Source of the DNA: Labilibacter sediminis
GTDB lineage: Bacteria; Bacteroidota; Bacteroidia; Bacteroidales; Marinilabiliaceae
Length of the DNA stretch: 64,000 bases
NCBI RefSeq assembly: GCF_005877885.1
Contig: NZ_VCHY01000023.1
Coordinates: forward strand, 45,387-109,386
Direction of reading: 5' to 3'
Below the pieces are notes generated by a model. The model had not been told where the DNA came from and did no database searches. It saw only the letters and a program-made list of their open reading frames with translations. The translations under genes were made by a program, and so were the position numbers. Positions 19,801-29,156 of the stretch are shown one piece after another. Within the stretch, counting starts at the first letter, position 1, and the number at the start of each line of letters is the position of its first letter.

Positions 19801-20025
19801 CCTAACCCAAGTAGCGGCATTGTTCATTTGAATCTTTCCAATTTTACTTATGATGCTAACATCACGATAAAAGTATATGATATGGCCGGACGAATAGTTA
19901 TGCAGCGACTTGAAAAGAGTAACCATACTATTCAGCTTGATTTGTCTGGGCAAGCAAAGGGACAATATATGATACGAATAGAAGCAGGTAATGAGATTTC
20001 AACGCAAAAGGTAAGCCTTTTGTAA
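16804..20025 (+). CDS. VPS10/BNR-type beta-propeller protein, T9SS-secreted
   Basis: The frame opens at 16783, but the hydrophobic leader MKKKVLIIGGVVLSLILGATI starts at the ATG at 16804 (1073 residues). Repeated BNR/Asp-box motifs (GGIWKTTDEGANWTN, GGVFKSTDKGNSWTH, GIYKSINGGDSWNE, GIVESLDNGESWHL) describe one or two propellers, as in sortilin/VPS10-like and xyloglucanase-type proteins. A region of about 180 residues (roughly 400-580) without BNR motifs interrupts the propeller. The tail VYPNPSSGIVHLNLS...GQYMIRIEAGNE is a T9SS type A sorting domain. Probably an extracellular binding protein; a hydrolytic role cannot be excluded. Confidence 0.83.
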   Translation: MKKKVLIIGGVVLSLILGATILEYCVGQEGDNQWQAYYTKKKERREKGLPGNKKMRVGELTEYFHQIRTKWGEEESNYPANYLMTELNKVRSTLKAGNAAGIHWELRGPGNVGGRTRSVIVDITDPTNATWFAGSATGGIWKTTDEGANWTNISSDIPYQSISSVVQAPSNRNVLYAGTGESFPGAMGTTGGGVFKSTDKGNSWTHCVATGNDENFRFVNRIIVSNTDEDIILAATNFGIYKSINGGDSWNEVYASDTRVEHIVSEPNNFSVLYAGVNSQGVMRSLDAGDTWSFINNGFLGGNNRYELAVSPSNPSRIFASVGNNSRGSDLYVSSDKGDQWYLVKNTLGLAVDYLGGQASYDNAIAVHPYHDDTVFVAGVNSWKIAISNSFLTQNALTDFNTEEIENLISFVDFGGPYPGIEIGDNEESVGLSGDDYVSVEIRFGPGLSQKAHRFTVPDQATSGVPAADYTYQDYVDVPFEVWDVDNNVQLMCSFRDQEKDGAFNLYETIGENYGERGREYLFINSVPYNADAPDVNIATQGGRSYKLIYFLWPELTPGATWEPENMPEVKAQITWGEIEYQKGAVFNVSDAYGEYSGRNTYDSEAGQSETHIPGFHPDHHVLTIVPISESENKFWVVNGNDGGLGLSKDNGFTFQQFVKGYVTSQFHGISKKPGANEYIGGMQDNGTWQSPKNAEATAESDYVFRIGGDGFQTVWHATNPDKMMGSVYFNQVMVSTDGGRIWNYADAGMSGDGPFVTKLTMIPRKPDRVYAVGSRGLWYTGNFGASTWREKVLPSGWSPIGYPISSHEIKYSIANDSILWAGAALAGDWRIYVSTDLARKWTEVNMPETPINAYISGLETHPTREETAYLIYSIYGEGKILRTEDLGQTWEDITGFNGGSSSNNGFPDVGCLSLMAFPDNPDRLWAGTELGIVESLDNGESWHLLNSDLPTVPINQIFYQDDQVVVGTFGRGIWSYDHTPETPTSISSSLIEVDVNVYPNPSSGIVHLNLSNFTYDANITIKVYDMAGRIVMQRLEKSNHTIQLDLSGQAKGQYMIRIEAGNEISTQKVSLL

Positions 20026-20038
20026 TTAATAAATACGA

Positions 20039-20075
20039 GAAAAGGGTTATCTGATTTAATTAGGTAATCCTTTTC
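20039..20075 (+). terminator. Terminator between the BNR protein and susC
   Basis: GAAAAGGGTTATCT (20039-20052) pairs with AGGTAATCCTTTTC (20062-20075), allowing G-U pairs. It starts 13 bases after the stop at 20025 and separates that gene from the SusC operon. Confidence 0.65.
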
Positions 20076-20130
20076 GTCTATATAATATGCTATTTAATTA
20101 TAATCATAACAAAGCATTAAAATATTTTTT

Positions 20131-23103
20131 ATGAAAAAGGTACTATTAGCATTGTTGGTGTTACTGGTAGTTGGTCTTCAGTCAGTGGTGGCTCAAACCC
20201 GGTATATCAGTGGTATCGTTACAGATGCAGTAGATGGCACCTCTATTCCTGGTGTTTCAATATTAGTGAAAGGGACTAACCAGGGAACCATTACAGATAT
20301 AGATGGAAGGTATAACATCTCATTACCCCATTTGGATAATACTTTGGTATTTACATTTATGGGTATGGCTACGCAAGAGATAAGAGTTGATAATCAGGAA
20401 ATTATTAATGTGTCGATGAAAACCGATGCCATAGGAGTAGAAGAGGTGACGGTGGTGGCTTATGGTGCTGTAACCCGGGAAGCCAGAACAGGATCTGTAA
20501 GTAGTATCAATAGCGATGAGATAATGGATATCCCTGTTACATCAGCAGAGAAGGCGTTGGCTGGTAAAATGGCTGGAGTAATGGTTACTTCCAATTCAGG
20601 ACAGCCAGGTGCAGAGACCAGTATTCGAGTGCGAGGTTCAAGCTCTATTCACGCGGGTAATGAGCCTTTGTATGTAGTGGATGGTATTCCTTTTGAGTCG
20701 GGCAATCATAGTTTTTTTACCAATACAGGTAATGCATTGGCTAGTATTAACCCCAATGATATTGAATCGATCACAGTATTAAAAGATGCAGCAGCAGCTT
20801 CGGTATATGGATCCAGAGCTGCCAATGGAGTCATTCTTATAACCACCAAGTCGGGTGCTGAGGGAGACAGTAAATACAGTGTGCGCGCTAAATTTGGTGT
20901 TTCACAACTGGCCAATGACAATAAGTACGGTGTAATGACAGGAGAAGAGTTATTATCATTTCAGCGAACAGCTGCTATAAATGCCGGTGAAAATCCGGAT
21001 GATCCGACAAGTACCTATTACAGGCCAATGTCATTGCTTGAAGGGCCTCAAACTGATTGGGTAGATCATTTATCTCGTATTGGTAAATCATCGGAATATG
21101 AACTAACGGCTCAAGGGGGTTCGAAAAAAACAAAGTTATATACATCCATCGGCTACAGCCGTTCTGAGGGGGTGTATTATGGAGTTGATTTTTCTAAATT
21201 AATTTCACGATTGAATGTGGAGCATAAACTGAGTCAAAAATTAACCTTGAGCTCCCGTATTAACGGAAGTTATTCAGAAACCAATGATGTTCCGATGCAA
21301 TCTCTGTATTTTGGTAACCCGTCATTTGCCGGGATGACTATTCAACCATGGACTATGGCTTTTGATGCATCAGGAAATCATAATACCGATATTCCAGAAA
21401 ACTCAAATATCAACCCCAGGGCTACTGCAGAGTACGATGATAGATGGGAAAAGCAATACAAATTGTTGGGTAATTTATCTTTAGAATGGAAACCCTTAAA
21501 AGCGTTGACTCTTAAAACCACTAATGGGGTAGATTTAACCTTTGGAAATGGAAGAAGTTATTGGTCACCAGAAGCTAACCCGACCGAAGGAGGTACTTTA
21601 CAAACCTCAAAATCTAATTTACTTACCTTAACCACCTCAAACACTGCTGAGTTCAAAAAAGTTCTGAATGACAATTCTATCCGTATTCTGGCTGGTCAAG
21701 AAGCTATGCGAAGTACATATTCATTGCTATATTTATATTCACCAGATGTCGATCCGCTAGTTCCTTACCCCAACACGGCATCTCCTATAGATGATAGTGG
21801 TTATTATGAAGAAAGTGCAGAAACCTTAATGTCATTTTTTAGTATTGCCGATTATAATTTTAAGGGTAAATATTATGCACAAGCGTCTGTAAGATATGAT
21901 GGTAGTTCGAAATTCTCTCAGCCATGGGGACTTTTTTATGCTTTTGCTACATCATGGAATATGCATGAAGAGCGTTTTTTGAAAGAAGTAGCGGCCATTA
22001 ATTTGCTTAAGTTAAGAGTCAGTTATGGTGTAAATGGAAATAATAATGTGCCTCTTTATATGCAGTATGCGACTTATGATTCTGGTACGAGTAATGGTGG
22101 CTCTGCTTGGCTTCCATCTAATTTAGCCAATGATAATCTTTCCTGGGAGTTAAATAAAACATGGAACGTAGGTGTAGATTTCGGATTGCTAAATAGGTTT
22201 TCAGGTAACATTGAAGTATATAAACGTATGACTGATGAGATGTTATTTGATAAATCACTTTCTGCTACCTCAGGGTTTAGTTCTCAATGGGTGAATATGG
22301 GGCAACTAACGAATACTGGATTAGAGTTTCAATTAAATGCAAATATCATTCATAAAGGGCAATGGAAATGGGATGCCGGGTTTAATATCGCTTTTAATCG
22401 TTCCGAAATAATTTCATTAGGTGATAAAACAAGGGAAGAATACATTCCGGCTCCTGAGTTATTTCATATAGTAGGACAGCCACTTTTATCCTTTTATATA
22501 AAAGATTATTATGGTGTTAACCCCATTAATGGTGAAGCATTGTACCGTTCAGAGAATGGTGCTTTAACCAATAAATATAGTGAAGCTGTCTCTGTTAATG
22601 CAGGAAGTCCGGAACCTAAATTTACAGGAGGTATAAATACTTCTTTAGCATGGAAAGGTTTCAGCTTAAATGCTTTTTGTGAGTTCAAAGGTGGTAATTA
22701 TGTGCTTATATCTGATAATATATTTCTACATGCCGATGGAAGTGAAATGAACCTGAATCAGGCTAAAAGTGCTTTAAATCATTGGAAAAAGCCAGGAGAT
22801 ACACAGGTTCATCCTAAACCTGTGGCCGGTAACTCCAGTTTTTCTAATTCGTCCTATTCAACCAGATTTCTAGAACGAGGAGACTATTTTAGAATAAAGG
22901 ATGTGACACTGTCTTATAATTTACCAAATCATTTTGTGACAAAAGCGGGATTAAGTTCTTTACGTCTTTATGTAAGTGGAATGAATTTATACACCTTCCA
23001 TGATGTTGATTTTTGGGATCCTGAACGTGGTGTTGATGGTATGGGGTCAGGTATTTACCCAATGACAAAGACGCTTGTTGGCGGCATCGAGCTTAGTTTC
23101 TAA
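20131..23103 (+). CDS. susC: SusC-type TonB-dependent outer-membrane receptor
   Basis: 990 residues. A signal peptide (about 1-21, ending VVAQ) precedes a carboxypeptidase-regulatory-like domain (ISGIVTDAVDGTSIPGVSILVKG). The TonB-box region VEEVTVVAYG and a plug with the SusC signatures IRVRGSSSIHAGNEPLYVVDGIPFESG and LKDAAAASVYGSRAANGVILITTKSG follow. The rest is a long beta-barrel ending in aromatic LVGGIELSF. SusC proteins import oligosaccharides across the outer membrane using TonB energy, capped by the SusD lipoprotein encoded next. No N-terminal STN domain is present, so it is not a FecA-type signalling receptor. It is the only SusC in the window, so it is the likely import pore for the glycan locus. 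Confidence 0.95.
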   Translation: MKKVLLALLVLLVVGLQSVVAQTRYISGIVTDAVDGTSIPGVSILVKGTNQGTITDIDGRYNISLPHLDNTLVFTFMGMATQEIRVDNQEIINVSMKTDAIGVEEVTVVAYGAVTREARTGSVSSINSDEIMDIPVTSAEKALAGKMAGVMVTSNSGQPGAETSIRVRGSSSIHAGNEPLYVVDGIPFESGNHSFFTNTGNALASINPNDIESITVLKDAAAASVYGSRAANGVILITTKSGAEGDSKYSVRAKFGVSQLANDNKYGVMTGEELLSFQRTAAINAGENPDDPTSTYYRPMSLLEGPQTDWVDHLSRIGKSSEYELTAQGGSKKTKLYTSIGYSRSEGVYYGVDFSKLISRLNVEHKLSQKLTLSSRINGSYSETNDVPMQSLYFGNPSFAGMTIQPWTMAFDASGNHNTDIPENSNINPRATAEYDDRWEKQYKLLGNLSLEWKPLKALTLKTTNGVDLTFGNGRSYWSPEANPTEGGTLQTSKSNLLTLTTSNTAEFKKVLNDNSIRILAGQEAMRSTYSLLYLYSPDVDPLVPYPNTASPIDDSGYYEESAETLMSFFSIADYNFKGKYYAQASVRYDGSSKFSQPWGLFYAFATSWNMHEERFLKEVAAINLLKLRVSYGVNGNNNVPLYMQYATYDSGTSNGGSAWLPSNLANDNLSWELNKTWNVGVDFGLLNRFSGNIEVYKRMTDEMLFDKSLSATSGFSSQWVNMGQLTNTGLEFQLNANIIHKGQWKWDAGFNIAFNRSEIISLGDKTREEYIPAPELFHIVGQPLLSFYIKDYYGVNPINGEALYRSENGALTNKYSEAVSVNAGSPEPKFTGGINTSLAWKGFSLNAFCEFKGGNYVLISDNIFLHADGSEMNLNQAKSALNHWKKPGDTQVHPKPVAGNSSFSNSSYSTRFLERGDYFRIKDVTLSYNLPNHFVTKAGLSSLRLYVSGMNLYTFHDVDFWDPERGVDGMGSGIYPMTKTLVGGIELSF

Positions 23104-23121
23104 TTTTTAAAGTTGATAGAT

Positions 23122-24567
23122 ATGCATAAGTATTATATACTTCTAATAATTCCTGTATGGATGTTAATTGGTTGCTCTGATTTTGTGATAGAAGAGCCCA
23201 TTACATCTCAAAGTGATGTGGCTACCTTATCGAGTTATGAGGGGTTAGATAAAGCAACACTGGGTGCTTATAGCCCATTGTATAGTCCCTCCTGGTATGG
23301 TGCAAATTTTATTTTATCTTCAGAATTGAGAGCGGGTAATGCCAAAAATCCCACTAACTCAAATTTTAGAACAGGTCGTTATTCTAACGAAAATGCATGG
23401 AATTTTGATCCAACTGTCACGTCACCCCTTTGGTATACAGCCTATAAAACCATTACATCTGCAAATAGTGTAATTGATGCAGTGGATATAAAGATGGCTG
23501 AACTAATACAGAACGACGATGAAGACACTGTTCGTTACAATAATTTAAAGGCAGAGTGTTTGTTTTTGCGTGCCTTAGGACATTTCGATTTGGTACGAAC
23601 CTATGCACAACCTTATACCTATGCTCCCGAGTCTGACGGAGTACCCATTGTTGTTGAGAATATTTCCGATAATCAACCGTCACGCAATACTGTGGCCAAG
23701 GTATATGAACAAGTAATTAATGATTTGCAATTAGCCGAATCAATATTTGATAAAGCGCATAAAAGGAGGGATGTTAGCGATACTTTGGCCGTGGTTAGTT
23801 TGCCGGCCATACATGCTATGCTTTCGAGAGTATATTTAAATATGGGTGAATGGCAAAAATGCGCTGATTATGCAACGCTGGTTATTGATAAAAAAGAAGT
23901 ATTTGATTTATGGACCACAGAGCAATATACTGAGGTATGGACGCAGGACAAGCAAAGAGGTGTTGGCGAAGTAATTTTTCAGGTTTATGGCGAAGCAGGA
24001 GCGAGTTCTAATGGTTTTTGGGATGAGATATCGTGGATTGTCAATCCAGATGGTTATGGAGATGTGGCTGCAACTATGGATTTAAGACTTTTACTTGAAG
24101 AGGATGATGTAAGAAGTACACTATTTCGTTCTCATCCGCAAGCTATGGAAAGCATTTGGACTAATAAATATGCAGGTAAAAATCCTGAGCAACAGCCATC
24201 GGTTAGTAATATTATTGTTTTGCGTTTATCAGAAATGTATTTGAATCGGATTGAAGCTTTGTATAATGGTGCAAGAATATCAAGAATATCAGCAAAACGA
24301 GAGCTTGATAAATTAACAAATGCTCGTGGAGCAAGCCGTTATAGTACTATAAACGAAGAAATAATTTTTATAGAACGTCAAAAAGAATTGTGTTTTGAAG
24401 GCCATATTGTTTATGATTACGCCAGATTAAATCGCTCCCTGGTGCGTAACGATTATGATGGTTTAATTAATAAAGATGTTCCATTTCCAAGTTATATGTG
24501 GGCATTGCCCATACCCAAACGAGAGATAGATGCAAATGTAAATATGGTGCAAAATGATAATTATTAA
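23122..24567 (+). CDS. susD: SusD/RagB-type surface glycan-binding lipoprotein
   Basis: The frame opens at a TTG (23113), but the ATG at 23122 starts the lipoprotein signal MHKYYILLIIPVWMLIGC, with the lipidated Cys at residue 18 (481 residues). The body shows SusD features: an N-terminal segment after ITSQSDVATLSSYEGLDKATLGAY, TPR-like helices around LKAECLFLRALGHFDLVRTYAQPYTY (a RagB/SusD signature), and a C-terminal RQKELCFEGHIVYDYARLNR. It starts 18 bases after susC and would form the lid that captures oligosaccharides. A binding site for a specific sugar cannot be read off. Confidence 0.94.
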   Translation: MHKYYILLIIPVWMLIGCSDFVIEEPITSQSDVATLSSYEGLDKATLGAYSPLYSPSWYGANFILSSELRAGNAKNPTNSNFRTGRYSNENAWNFDPTVTSPLWYTAYKTITSANSVIDAVDIKMAELIQNDDEDTVRYNNLKAECLFLRALGHFDLVRTYAQPYTYAPESDGVPIVVENISDNQPSRNTVAKVYEQVINDLQLAESIFDKAHKRRDVSDTLAVVSLPAIHAMLSRVYLNMGEWQKCADYATLVIDKKEVFDLWTTEQYTEVWTQDKQRGVGEVIFQVYGEAGASSNGFWDEISWIVNPDGYGDVAATMDLRLLLEEDDVRSTLFRSHPQAMESIWTNKYAGKNPEQQPSVSNIIVLRLSEMYLNRIEALYNGARISRISAKRELDKLTNARGASRYSTINEEIIFIERQKELCFEGHIVYDYARLNRSLVRNDYDGLINKDVPFPSYMWALPIPKREIDANVNMVQNDNY

Positions 24568-24577
24568 GGAAGAAAAA

Positions 24578-25447
24578 ATGAAGAAATTTAATGTTTTTAC
24601 CGTAGTGATTGCATCTGTTTTATTTTTTGGGTGTGATTTAAATGAACTTCCAGAGTTTAATGATAAAGATGCATTTGTTGCATTCGAAGAAGCGAAATAT
24701 AGTTTTCGGGAAGATGCAGGTGTTTTAAAAATTCCGGTGATGTTACCCTCTGCTAATGGCGTTGTAGCCAAAGTGGAGTATGAAATAAAGGATGCAACAG
24801 CTATTGAAGGTGAGCATTTTATGATTGTTGGTGAACGAACACTTAATTTTACAAACGAGAACTCCACTGATACGATATTCATCCTGGCTATTGATAATGA
24901 AAGGAGAGCGGTTGATATGAGTCTGGTTCTTGAATTAAAGGATGCAGGTGCTATACCTTTAGGAAATCAAGCAGAATGCTATATTAATATTGAAGATGAT
25001 GAGCATCCTCTGGCAAATTTTGTGGGCACATGGGAATGTAAGGGAGAGAGTTATGATGATGGTGCTGCTCAATGGAACATGTATTTCACAAAAGATGAGA
25101 AAGAGGAAAATAAACTGTGGATAGAAAATTTGGTGTTGTATGGGAGTAACTTACCTGTTTATGGTATTGTTAATGAGGATATGACTCAAATAGTAGTGCC
25201 TGTTAAACAACATATCGGTAAAGCTCCGGACGACAAGTCCATAGCTGTTATTCTTTTAGAAGGTTACTATGGCCAATCCGGCAATGATATTCCAGAAGGT
25301 GGGGTAATCACTATAGATGTGATTGATGATGATCAGATGGAGGTAATGGACTGGATGGAATCAGTTGCTTATGGTGATCCTGGCGGCCAAAATGCTTATG
25401 GCTATTATAACTTATTCTACCCAAATGTTATGTTGACAAAAAAATAA
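24578..25447 (+). CDS. Surface lipoprotein with Calx-beta-like domain (SusE/F position)
   Basis: I start at the ATG at 24578, preceded by AAGGAAGAAA, which may act as a ribosome-binding site (289 residues). Lipobox VLFFGC gives Cys19. Residues ~30-140 have the Calx-beta pattern (EDAGVLKIPVMLPSANG...DATAIEGEHF...FTNENSTDTIFILAIDN). The C-terminal part (VGTWECKGESYDDG onward) looks like a lipocalin-like beta-barrel. It is the third gene after susC and susD, the usual place of an accessory surface glycan-binding protein, and I infer that role. It is followed by a good terminator. Confidence 0.78.
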   Translation: MKKFNVFTVVIASVLFFGCDLNELPEFNDKDAFVAFEEAKYSFREDAGVLKIPVMLPSANGVVAKVEYEIKDATAIEGEHFMIVGERTLNFTNENSTDTIFILAIDNERRAVDMSLVLELKDAGAIPLGNQAECYINIEDDEHPLANFVGTWECKGESYDDGAAQWNMYFTKDEKEENKLWIENLVLYGSNLPVYGIVNEDMTQIVVPVKQHIGKAPDDKSIAVILLEGYYGQSGNDIPEGGVITIDVIDDDQMEVMDWMESVAYGDPGGQNAYGYYNLFYPNVMLTKK

Positions 25448-25482
25448 CCCCCGTAAATTTAACCTGGTTATATGAGAATGTA

Positions 25483-25516
25483 AGAGAGTACTTATTTAAG
25501 TGCTCTCTTTTTTTTA
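25483..25516 (+). terminator. Rho-independent terminator of the SusCD operon
   Basis: AGAGAGTACTT (25483-25493) pairs with AAGTGCTCTCT (25498-25508), followed directly by a T8 tract. It ends the plus-strand operon before the convergent sulfatase at 25618. Confidence 0.88.
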
Positions 25517-25617
25517 TGGCATTAAAGCAGTCGAGTGGGTTTTACTGCTAATATTAAATCCTGTCAAATTTTCTTGTTGTTCAGTAAATACATTGGTAGG
25601 TTCAATGTTGTTATTAC

Positions 25618-27150
25618 TTATCTTTTAACACTTTTTCCTCCGGTTCGATATTTATTTAATAAGGCTCTCATCTCTTCTACTTTTTCAGGGAACTGATTAA
25701 ATAGATTATTCTTTTGCGAAGGATCTTTGCTCAAATCATAAAGTAAGCCGGGATTTGTTTTTGGATATTTTTGGTAACCCTCTAGTTTGTTATACCAATC
25801 AGGTGCTTTTGTATGTTCGCCACTATGGTTATCAATTAATACCCAATGTCCAACGCGTATTGTAAATCTGTCTTTTGAGGTGTTTTGAATAGTGGCTTCA
25901 CGAAATGGAGTTGAGTATTCTTCATTTTTTAAAAGAGGAAGAAGGTTATAACTATCAGGTGCTTCGTTTAATCCTAGGCTATACCCGCATATGGCAGCTA
26001 TTGTGGCAGCTATGTCTGTTTGGCTAATGACTTCGTTATTGATGGATGAAGGTTTTATATTGCCTGGCCATTTTATAATGAAAGGTACGCGGTGACCACC
26101 TTCCCATGTGTCACGTTTTAGACCTCTTAGATGACCAGAACTTCTATGCTTAAAGTTCAGAATCCGGTTATAAGCAAATTTTTCTGGTCCATTGTCGGCT
26201 GTAAAAATTACCAGGGTATTTTCAGATAATCCCGCCTGCTCTAATGCTTTTAAAACTCTGCCAGCTATATCATCTGTTTGTACCACAAAATCGCCATAAG
26301 CACCTGCTTCAGATGTGCCAATGAATTCTTTATTTGGTATAATGGGAGCATGTGGAGCAGGCAATGCAAAATATAGAAAGAATGGTTTGTTACCTTTTTG
26401 TTGCGCAATGTATTGCTCTGCTTTTAGGGCTAATGTGGGAAGTACTTCATAAGGGTCCCAACCTTTTACCATCGGCCCTTTTCTGAATTCCCAGCTTCCT
26501 TCTTTAGGTGCAACTTTGTTTGACAAGTCTAAATCAACCGTGGGAGCTTCCAAAAAATGGTCATTCTCAACCCATGCATATGGAGGGAAGTTGATGGTGC
26601 CATCCCCAAAATAATAATCAAATCCCTGATCGCAGGGGCCTCCTTTTATTGATCGATCTGTAATTAGATCAGAGGCTTTATAATATTTTCTGTTTTTCTT
26701 ATCTACACCGGTAGGCTTTGAATTGAATTCCCAGTTCCATCCAAGATGCCATTTGCCAATACAGGCTGTAGTGTAGCCTTGTTGTTTTAACATACGTGCA
26801 ATGGTAAATTCACCCTCTTTAAAACGGGAATTCCCAAAGGAATTGACAATGCTGTGCATTCGCCGCCAGTGGTACTGTCCGGTTAATAGGGCAAATCTGG
26901 ATGGAGAACAAATACCAGAGGAGCTATGCCCGTCAGTAAAGCGAATGCCTTCAGAGGCTAAGCGGTCAATATTGGGAGTGTTAAGTTTGGCATTGTTATT
27001 CTGGCAAGAGACATCTCCATATCCCATATCATCGGCATAAATAATAACAATATTGGGTTTTGTTGAGGTATTTTCCTGTTGACCTTTTGAATAGGCATAA
27101 CCAGAGCATAAGGTATTTATTATAAGCAACAATTGAATATGGTAATTCAT
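25618..27150 (-). CDS. S1-family sulfatase (periplasmic)
   Basis: 510 residues with a signal peptide (cleavage probably near YAYSKG, residues 18-23). The metal-binding start is [15 protein letters not shown] (Asp40-Asp41), and the formylglycine motif is CSPSR (81-85) in [47 protein letters not shown] and FTADNGPE are the other active-site blocks. It lies downstream of the small helical-protein gene in the same direction, but a terminator-like hairpin at 27235-27273 lies between them, so it may have its own promoter. Related to arylsulfatase A/GALNS-type S1 enzymes; the exact substrate is unknown. Confidence 0.94.
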   Translation of the reverse strand: MNYHIQLLLIINTLCSGYAYSKGQQENTSTKPNIVIIYADDMGYGDVSCQNNNAKLNTPNIDRLASEGIRFTDGHSSSGICSPSRFALLTGQYHWRRMHSIVNSFGNSRFKEGEFTIARMLKQQGYTTACIGKWHLGWNWEFNSKPTGVDKKNRKYYKASDLITDRSIKGGPCDQGFDYYFGDGTINFPPYAWVENDHFLEAPTVDLDLSNKVAPKEGSWEFRKGPMVKGWDPYEVLPTLALKAEQYIAQQKGNKPFFLYFALPAPHAPIIPNKEFIGTSEAGAYGDFVVQTDDIAGRVLKALEQAGLSENTLVIFTADNGPEKFAYNRILNFKHRSSGHLRGLKRDTWEGGHRVPFIIKWPGNIKPSSINNEVISQTDIAATIAAICGYSLGLNEAPDSYNLLPLLKNEEYSTPFREATIQNTSKDRFTIRVGHWVLIDNHSGEHTKAPDWYNKLEGYQKYPKTNPGLLYDLSKDPSQKNNLFNQFPEKVEEMRALLNKYRTGGKSVKR

Positions 27151-27234
27151 TAGGATTTTGTGTATAGTGAAAGTTGTAATATTGATATTCTAACTTTCTG
27201 ATTGTAATCTAAAAGCCAAGGTATAATTTTAAAA

Positions 27235-27273
27235 TACCCCCTTCTAATTGCCTATGGAATAGGGAAGGGGGTA
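27235..27273 (-). terminator. Terminator after the small helical-protein gene
   Basis: TACCCCCTT (27235-27243) pairs with AAGGGGGTA (27265-27273). On the minus strand the stem is followed by TTTTAAAATT. It ends the transcript covering 27284-29156. Confidence 0.65.
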
Positions 27274-27283
27274 ATGATTGATT

Positions 27284-27616
27284 TTACTTTTTTTTGGCTT
27301 TTACATGGATTTGCCATTTCTTAAGATTTTCAGCACCTACTGTTTCTTTAAGTTGAACTTGAGCAGTTTTCATCACTTGCTTATTCTTGATTTTGAAAGC
27401 TTCTTTATCATCCCCGGTTTCCTTTTTAAGTTCAGCTGTTTTTTGCATACGTTCAAGTAGAATTGAGTATACACTCTCATACTTTGTTTGATCCAATTCT
27501 AATACCTCTTGCATTTCTTTAGAGACTTTTTCAGCCTTTGCTTCAGGAGTGTTTTTCTGTGCCATGGCAGATAAACTAACCAGGGCAACAACAGCAATAA
27601 TTAGTAACTTTTTCAT
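27284..27616 (-). CDS. Small secreted helical protein (paralogue family member 1)
   Basis: 110 residues: a clear signal peptide (MKKLLIIAVVALVSLSAMAQ) and a ~90-residue highly charged, lysine-rich helical domain. It aligns along its whole length with the products at 59599 and 61131. Shared positions are K-V-x-K-x-M/W-x-E-V-x-[DE]-LD near the start, GDKEAFK-like in the middle, and VKE/LKE-x-x-G-x-[ED]-N-[LV]-x-K...W near the end. The gene follows the sulfatase at 27645 by 28 bases and shares its transcript. The length and periplasmic helical character recall Spy/CpxP-like proteins, though no LTxxQ motif is present. Function unknown. Confidence 0.82.
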   Translation of the reverse strand: MKKLLIIAVVALVSLSAMAQKNTPEAKAEKVSKEMQEVLELDQTKYESVYSILLERMQKTAELKKETGDDKEAFKIKNKQVMKTAQVQLKETVGAENLKKWQIHVKAKKK

Positions 27617-27644
27617 GTTTTGTAAATTTATTTTTAATTGATGT

Positions 27645-29156
27645 TTAAAATGATGGATCGTAAAATTGATACTTTCTAGGTAGCGCTAAATGTGTTTTTC
27701 TTTGCTTATCGTTATTAAAGTGCTTGTAGCCACGTTTGAGCTGGTTGGTTTTCCAAACAGGATCGTTGAAGGACAAAGGTAAACGAGAACTCATTTGTTT
27801 TAAGTATGTTTCAAATAGCGCTCTGTCTTTTTTGTATGATTCATTATGGGTAATGTTTTCATACCCTTTTCCGTCATATGATCCATTAGTTTTATAAAAA
27901 CGACCATTAGGGTAGCCATACAAAGGTGAAACTGCTTCCAGCAAAAACTCTTTGGTACGCACCAAGCTGGCAACACCCGGTTGAGCAAAAATAATATCCT
28001 TGGTTTTGTCTGATTTCCCAGTTAGAAAAGGCATCATACTAGTTCCGTCGATACTGTATTTTTGTGGGATTTCCGTTTGAGCAAAATCTGCAAGGGTGGG
28101 TAATACGTCAGTAAAGTCGATTAATTCATCTGTACCTCCTCGTTTCTTGATACCTGCACCCATTACTACAAAAGGAACGTGTACACCATATTCTACACCT
28201 TTGCTTTTAGCAGAAGAGGTGGTGCCATTATCGGAAGCGAATATAATGATGGTATTATCCGCAATGCCCTGTTTTTGTACAGTATCCAGAATTTTGCCCA
28301 CCAATTGATCGGCATAATTAATCTGATTCAAGAAAATTTTATAACCTTCTACTGAACCATTTCTAAAATGTTGGTTGGATGGTTTTGCTCCGTTTTCTAC
28401 ATCAATTGGTGTTACGCAATGTGAGCTGTGTGCTAATACCATAGGGTAAAATGCCAGAAATGGTTCATCAGACTTGGCGTTATCTGTAATGAAATCACAA
28501 ATGAAATTAGCCAGAATATCAGGGCCATAGTCTTTCATGGTGGTTTTCATTAACTCACCATTTTTTATGTATGCAGGTTTCCAATAGCGCGATAAGATAG
28601 GTTCTTTTGATATGGCAGCGATTTCCCAATCTTCATCAGGTGTGAGCTTAATACCTGTGATCTGTTCTATCTTGTCTGGTTGACTATTGTATACAATGTA
28701 ATCATCTACACCTAAAAGTTCATTATGTACTCCCAGGATACCTCCAATGGGGTTATGCCATTTACCTGCTACCGCTGTTTTGTATCCTGCATCGTGTAAT
28801 ACCTTTATGAAATTTGGAAATCGATCTAAATCTCTTCGTTCGTCACCAGGTCTCCAATTAATCTTGTTATCGTAGGCACCATTATTGGCTGCATAGTTGC
28901 CAGAGTAGAACATGGCTCGCGATGGTCCACATATGCTTTGTGCCCAGGCTGTTTTAAAAAACACGCCTTGTTCGCCCATATTATCTACAAAAGGAGTATT
29001 GGTAGGCTGGTCTGTTTTTACTTTGTATAAACCAAATTCTTCGAAACCAATATCGTCTGATAAGATGACGACTATGTTAGGGCGTTTGTCTTGTTTTTGA
29101 GCTTGAGTAATGGCACACATTACTGCCAACAGTAATACACTTAATAAATGCTTCAT
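27645..29156 (-). CDS. S1-family sulfatase (periplasmic)
   Basis: 503 residues with a signal peptide ending ITQAQ (residue 20). RPNIVVILSDDIGFEEFG carries the metal-binding Asp pair, and the formylglycine motif is CGPSR (76-80) in SICGPSRAMFYSGNYAANNGAY. VAGKWHNPIGG is the Lys-His block, YPMVLAHSSHCVTP the second His block, and FASDNGTTSSAKSKG the Asp-Asn block. It differs strongly from the other sulfatases here (GKWHNP instead of GKWHLG), so it probably acts on a different sulfate position. First gene of a transcript with the small helical protein. Confidence 0.92.
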   Translation of the reverse strand: MKHLLSVLLLAVMCAITQAQKQDKRPNIVVILSDDIGFEEFGLYKVKTDQPTNTPFVDNMGEQGVFFKTAWAQSICGPSRAMFYSGNYAANNGAYDNKINWRPGDERRDLDRFPNFIKVLHDAGYKTAVAGKWHNPIGGILGVHNELLGVDDYIVYNSQPDKIEQITGIKLTPDEDWEIAAISKEPILSRYWKPAYIKNGELMKTTMKDYGPDILANFICDFITDNAKSDEPFLAFYPMVLAHSSHCVTPIDVENGAKPSNQHFRNGSVEGYKIFLNQINYADQLVGKILDTVQKQGIADNTIIIFASDNGTTSSAKSKGVEYGVHVPFVVMGAGIKKRGGTDELIDFTDVLPTLADFAQTEIPQKYSIDGTSMMPFLTGKSDKTKDIIFAQPGVASLVRTKEFLLEAVSPLYGYPNGRFYKTNGSYDGKGYENITHNESYKKDRALFETYLKQMSSRLPLSFNDPVWKTNQLKRGYKHFNNDKQRKTHLALPRKYQFYDPSF

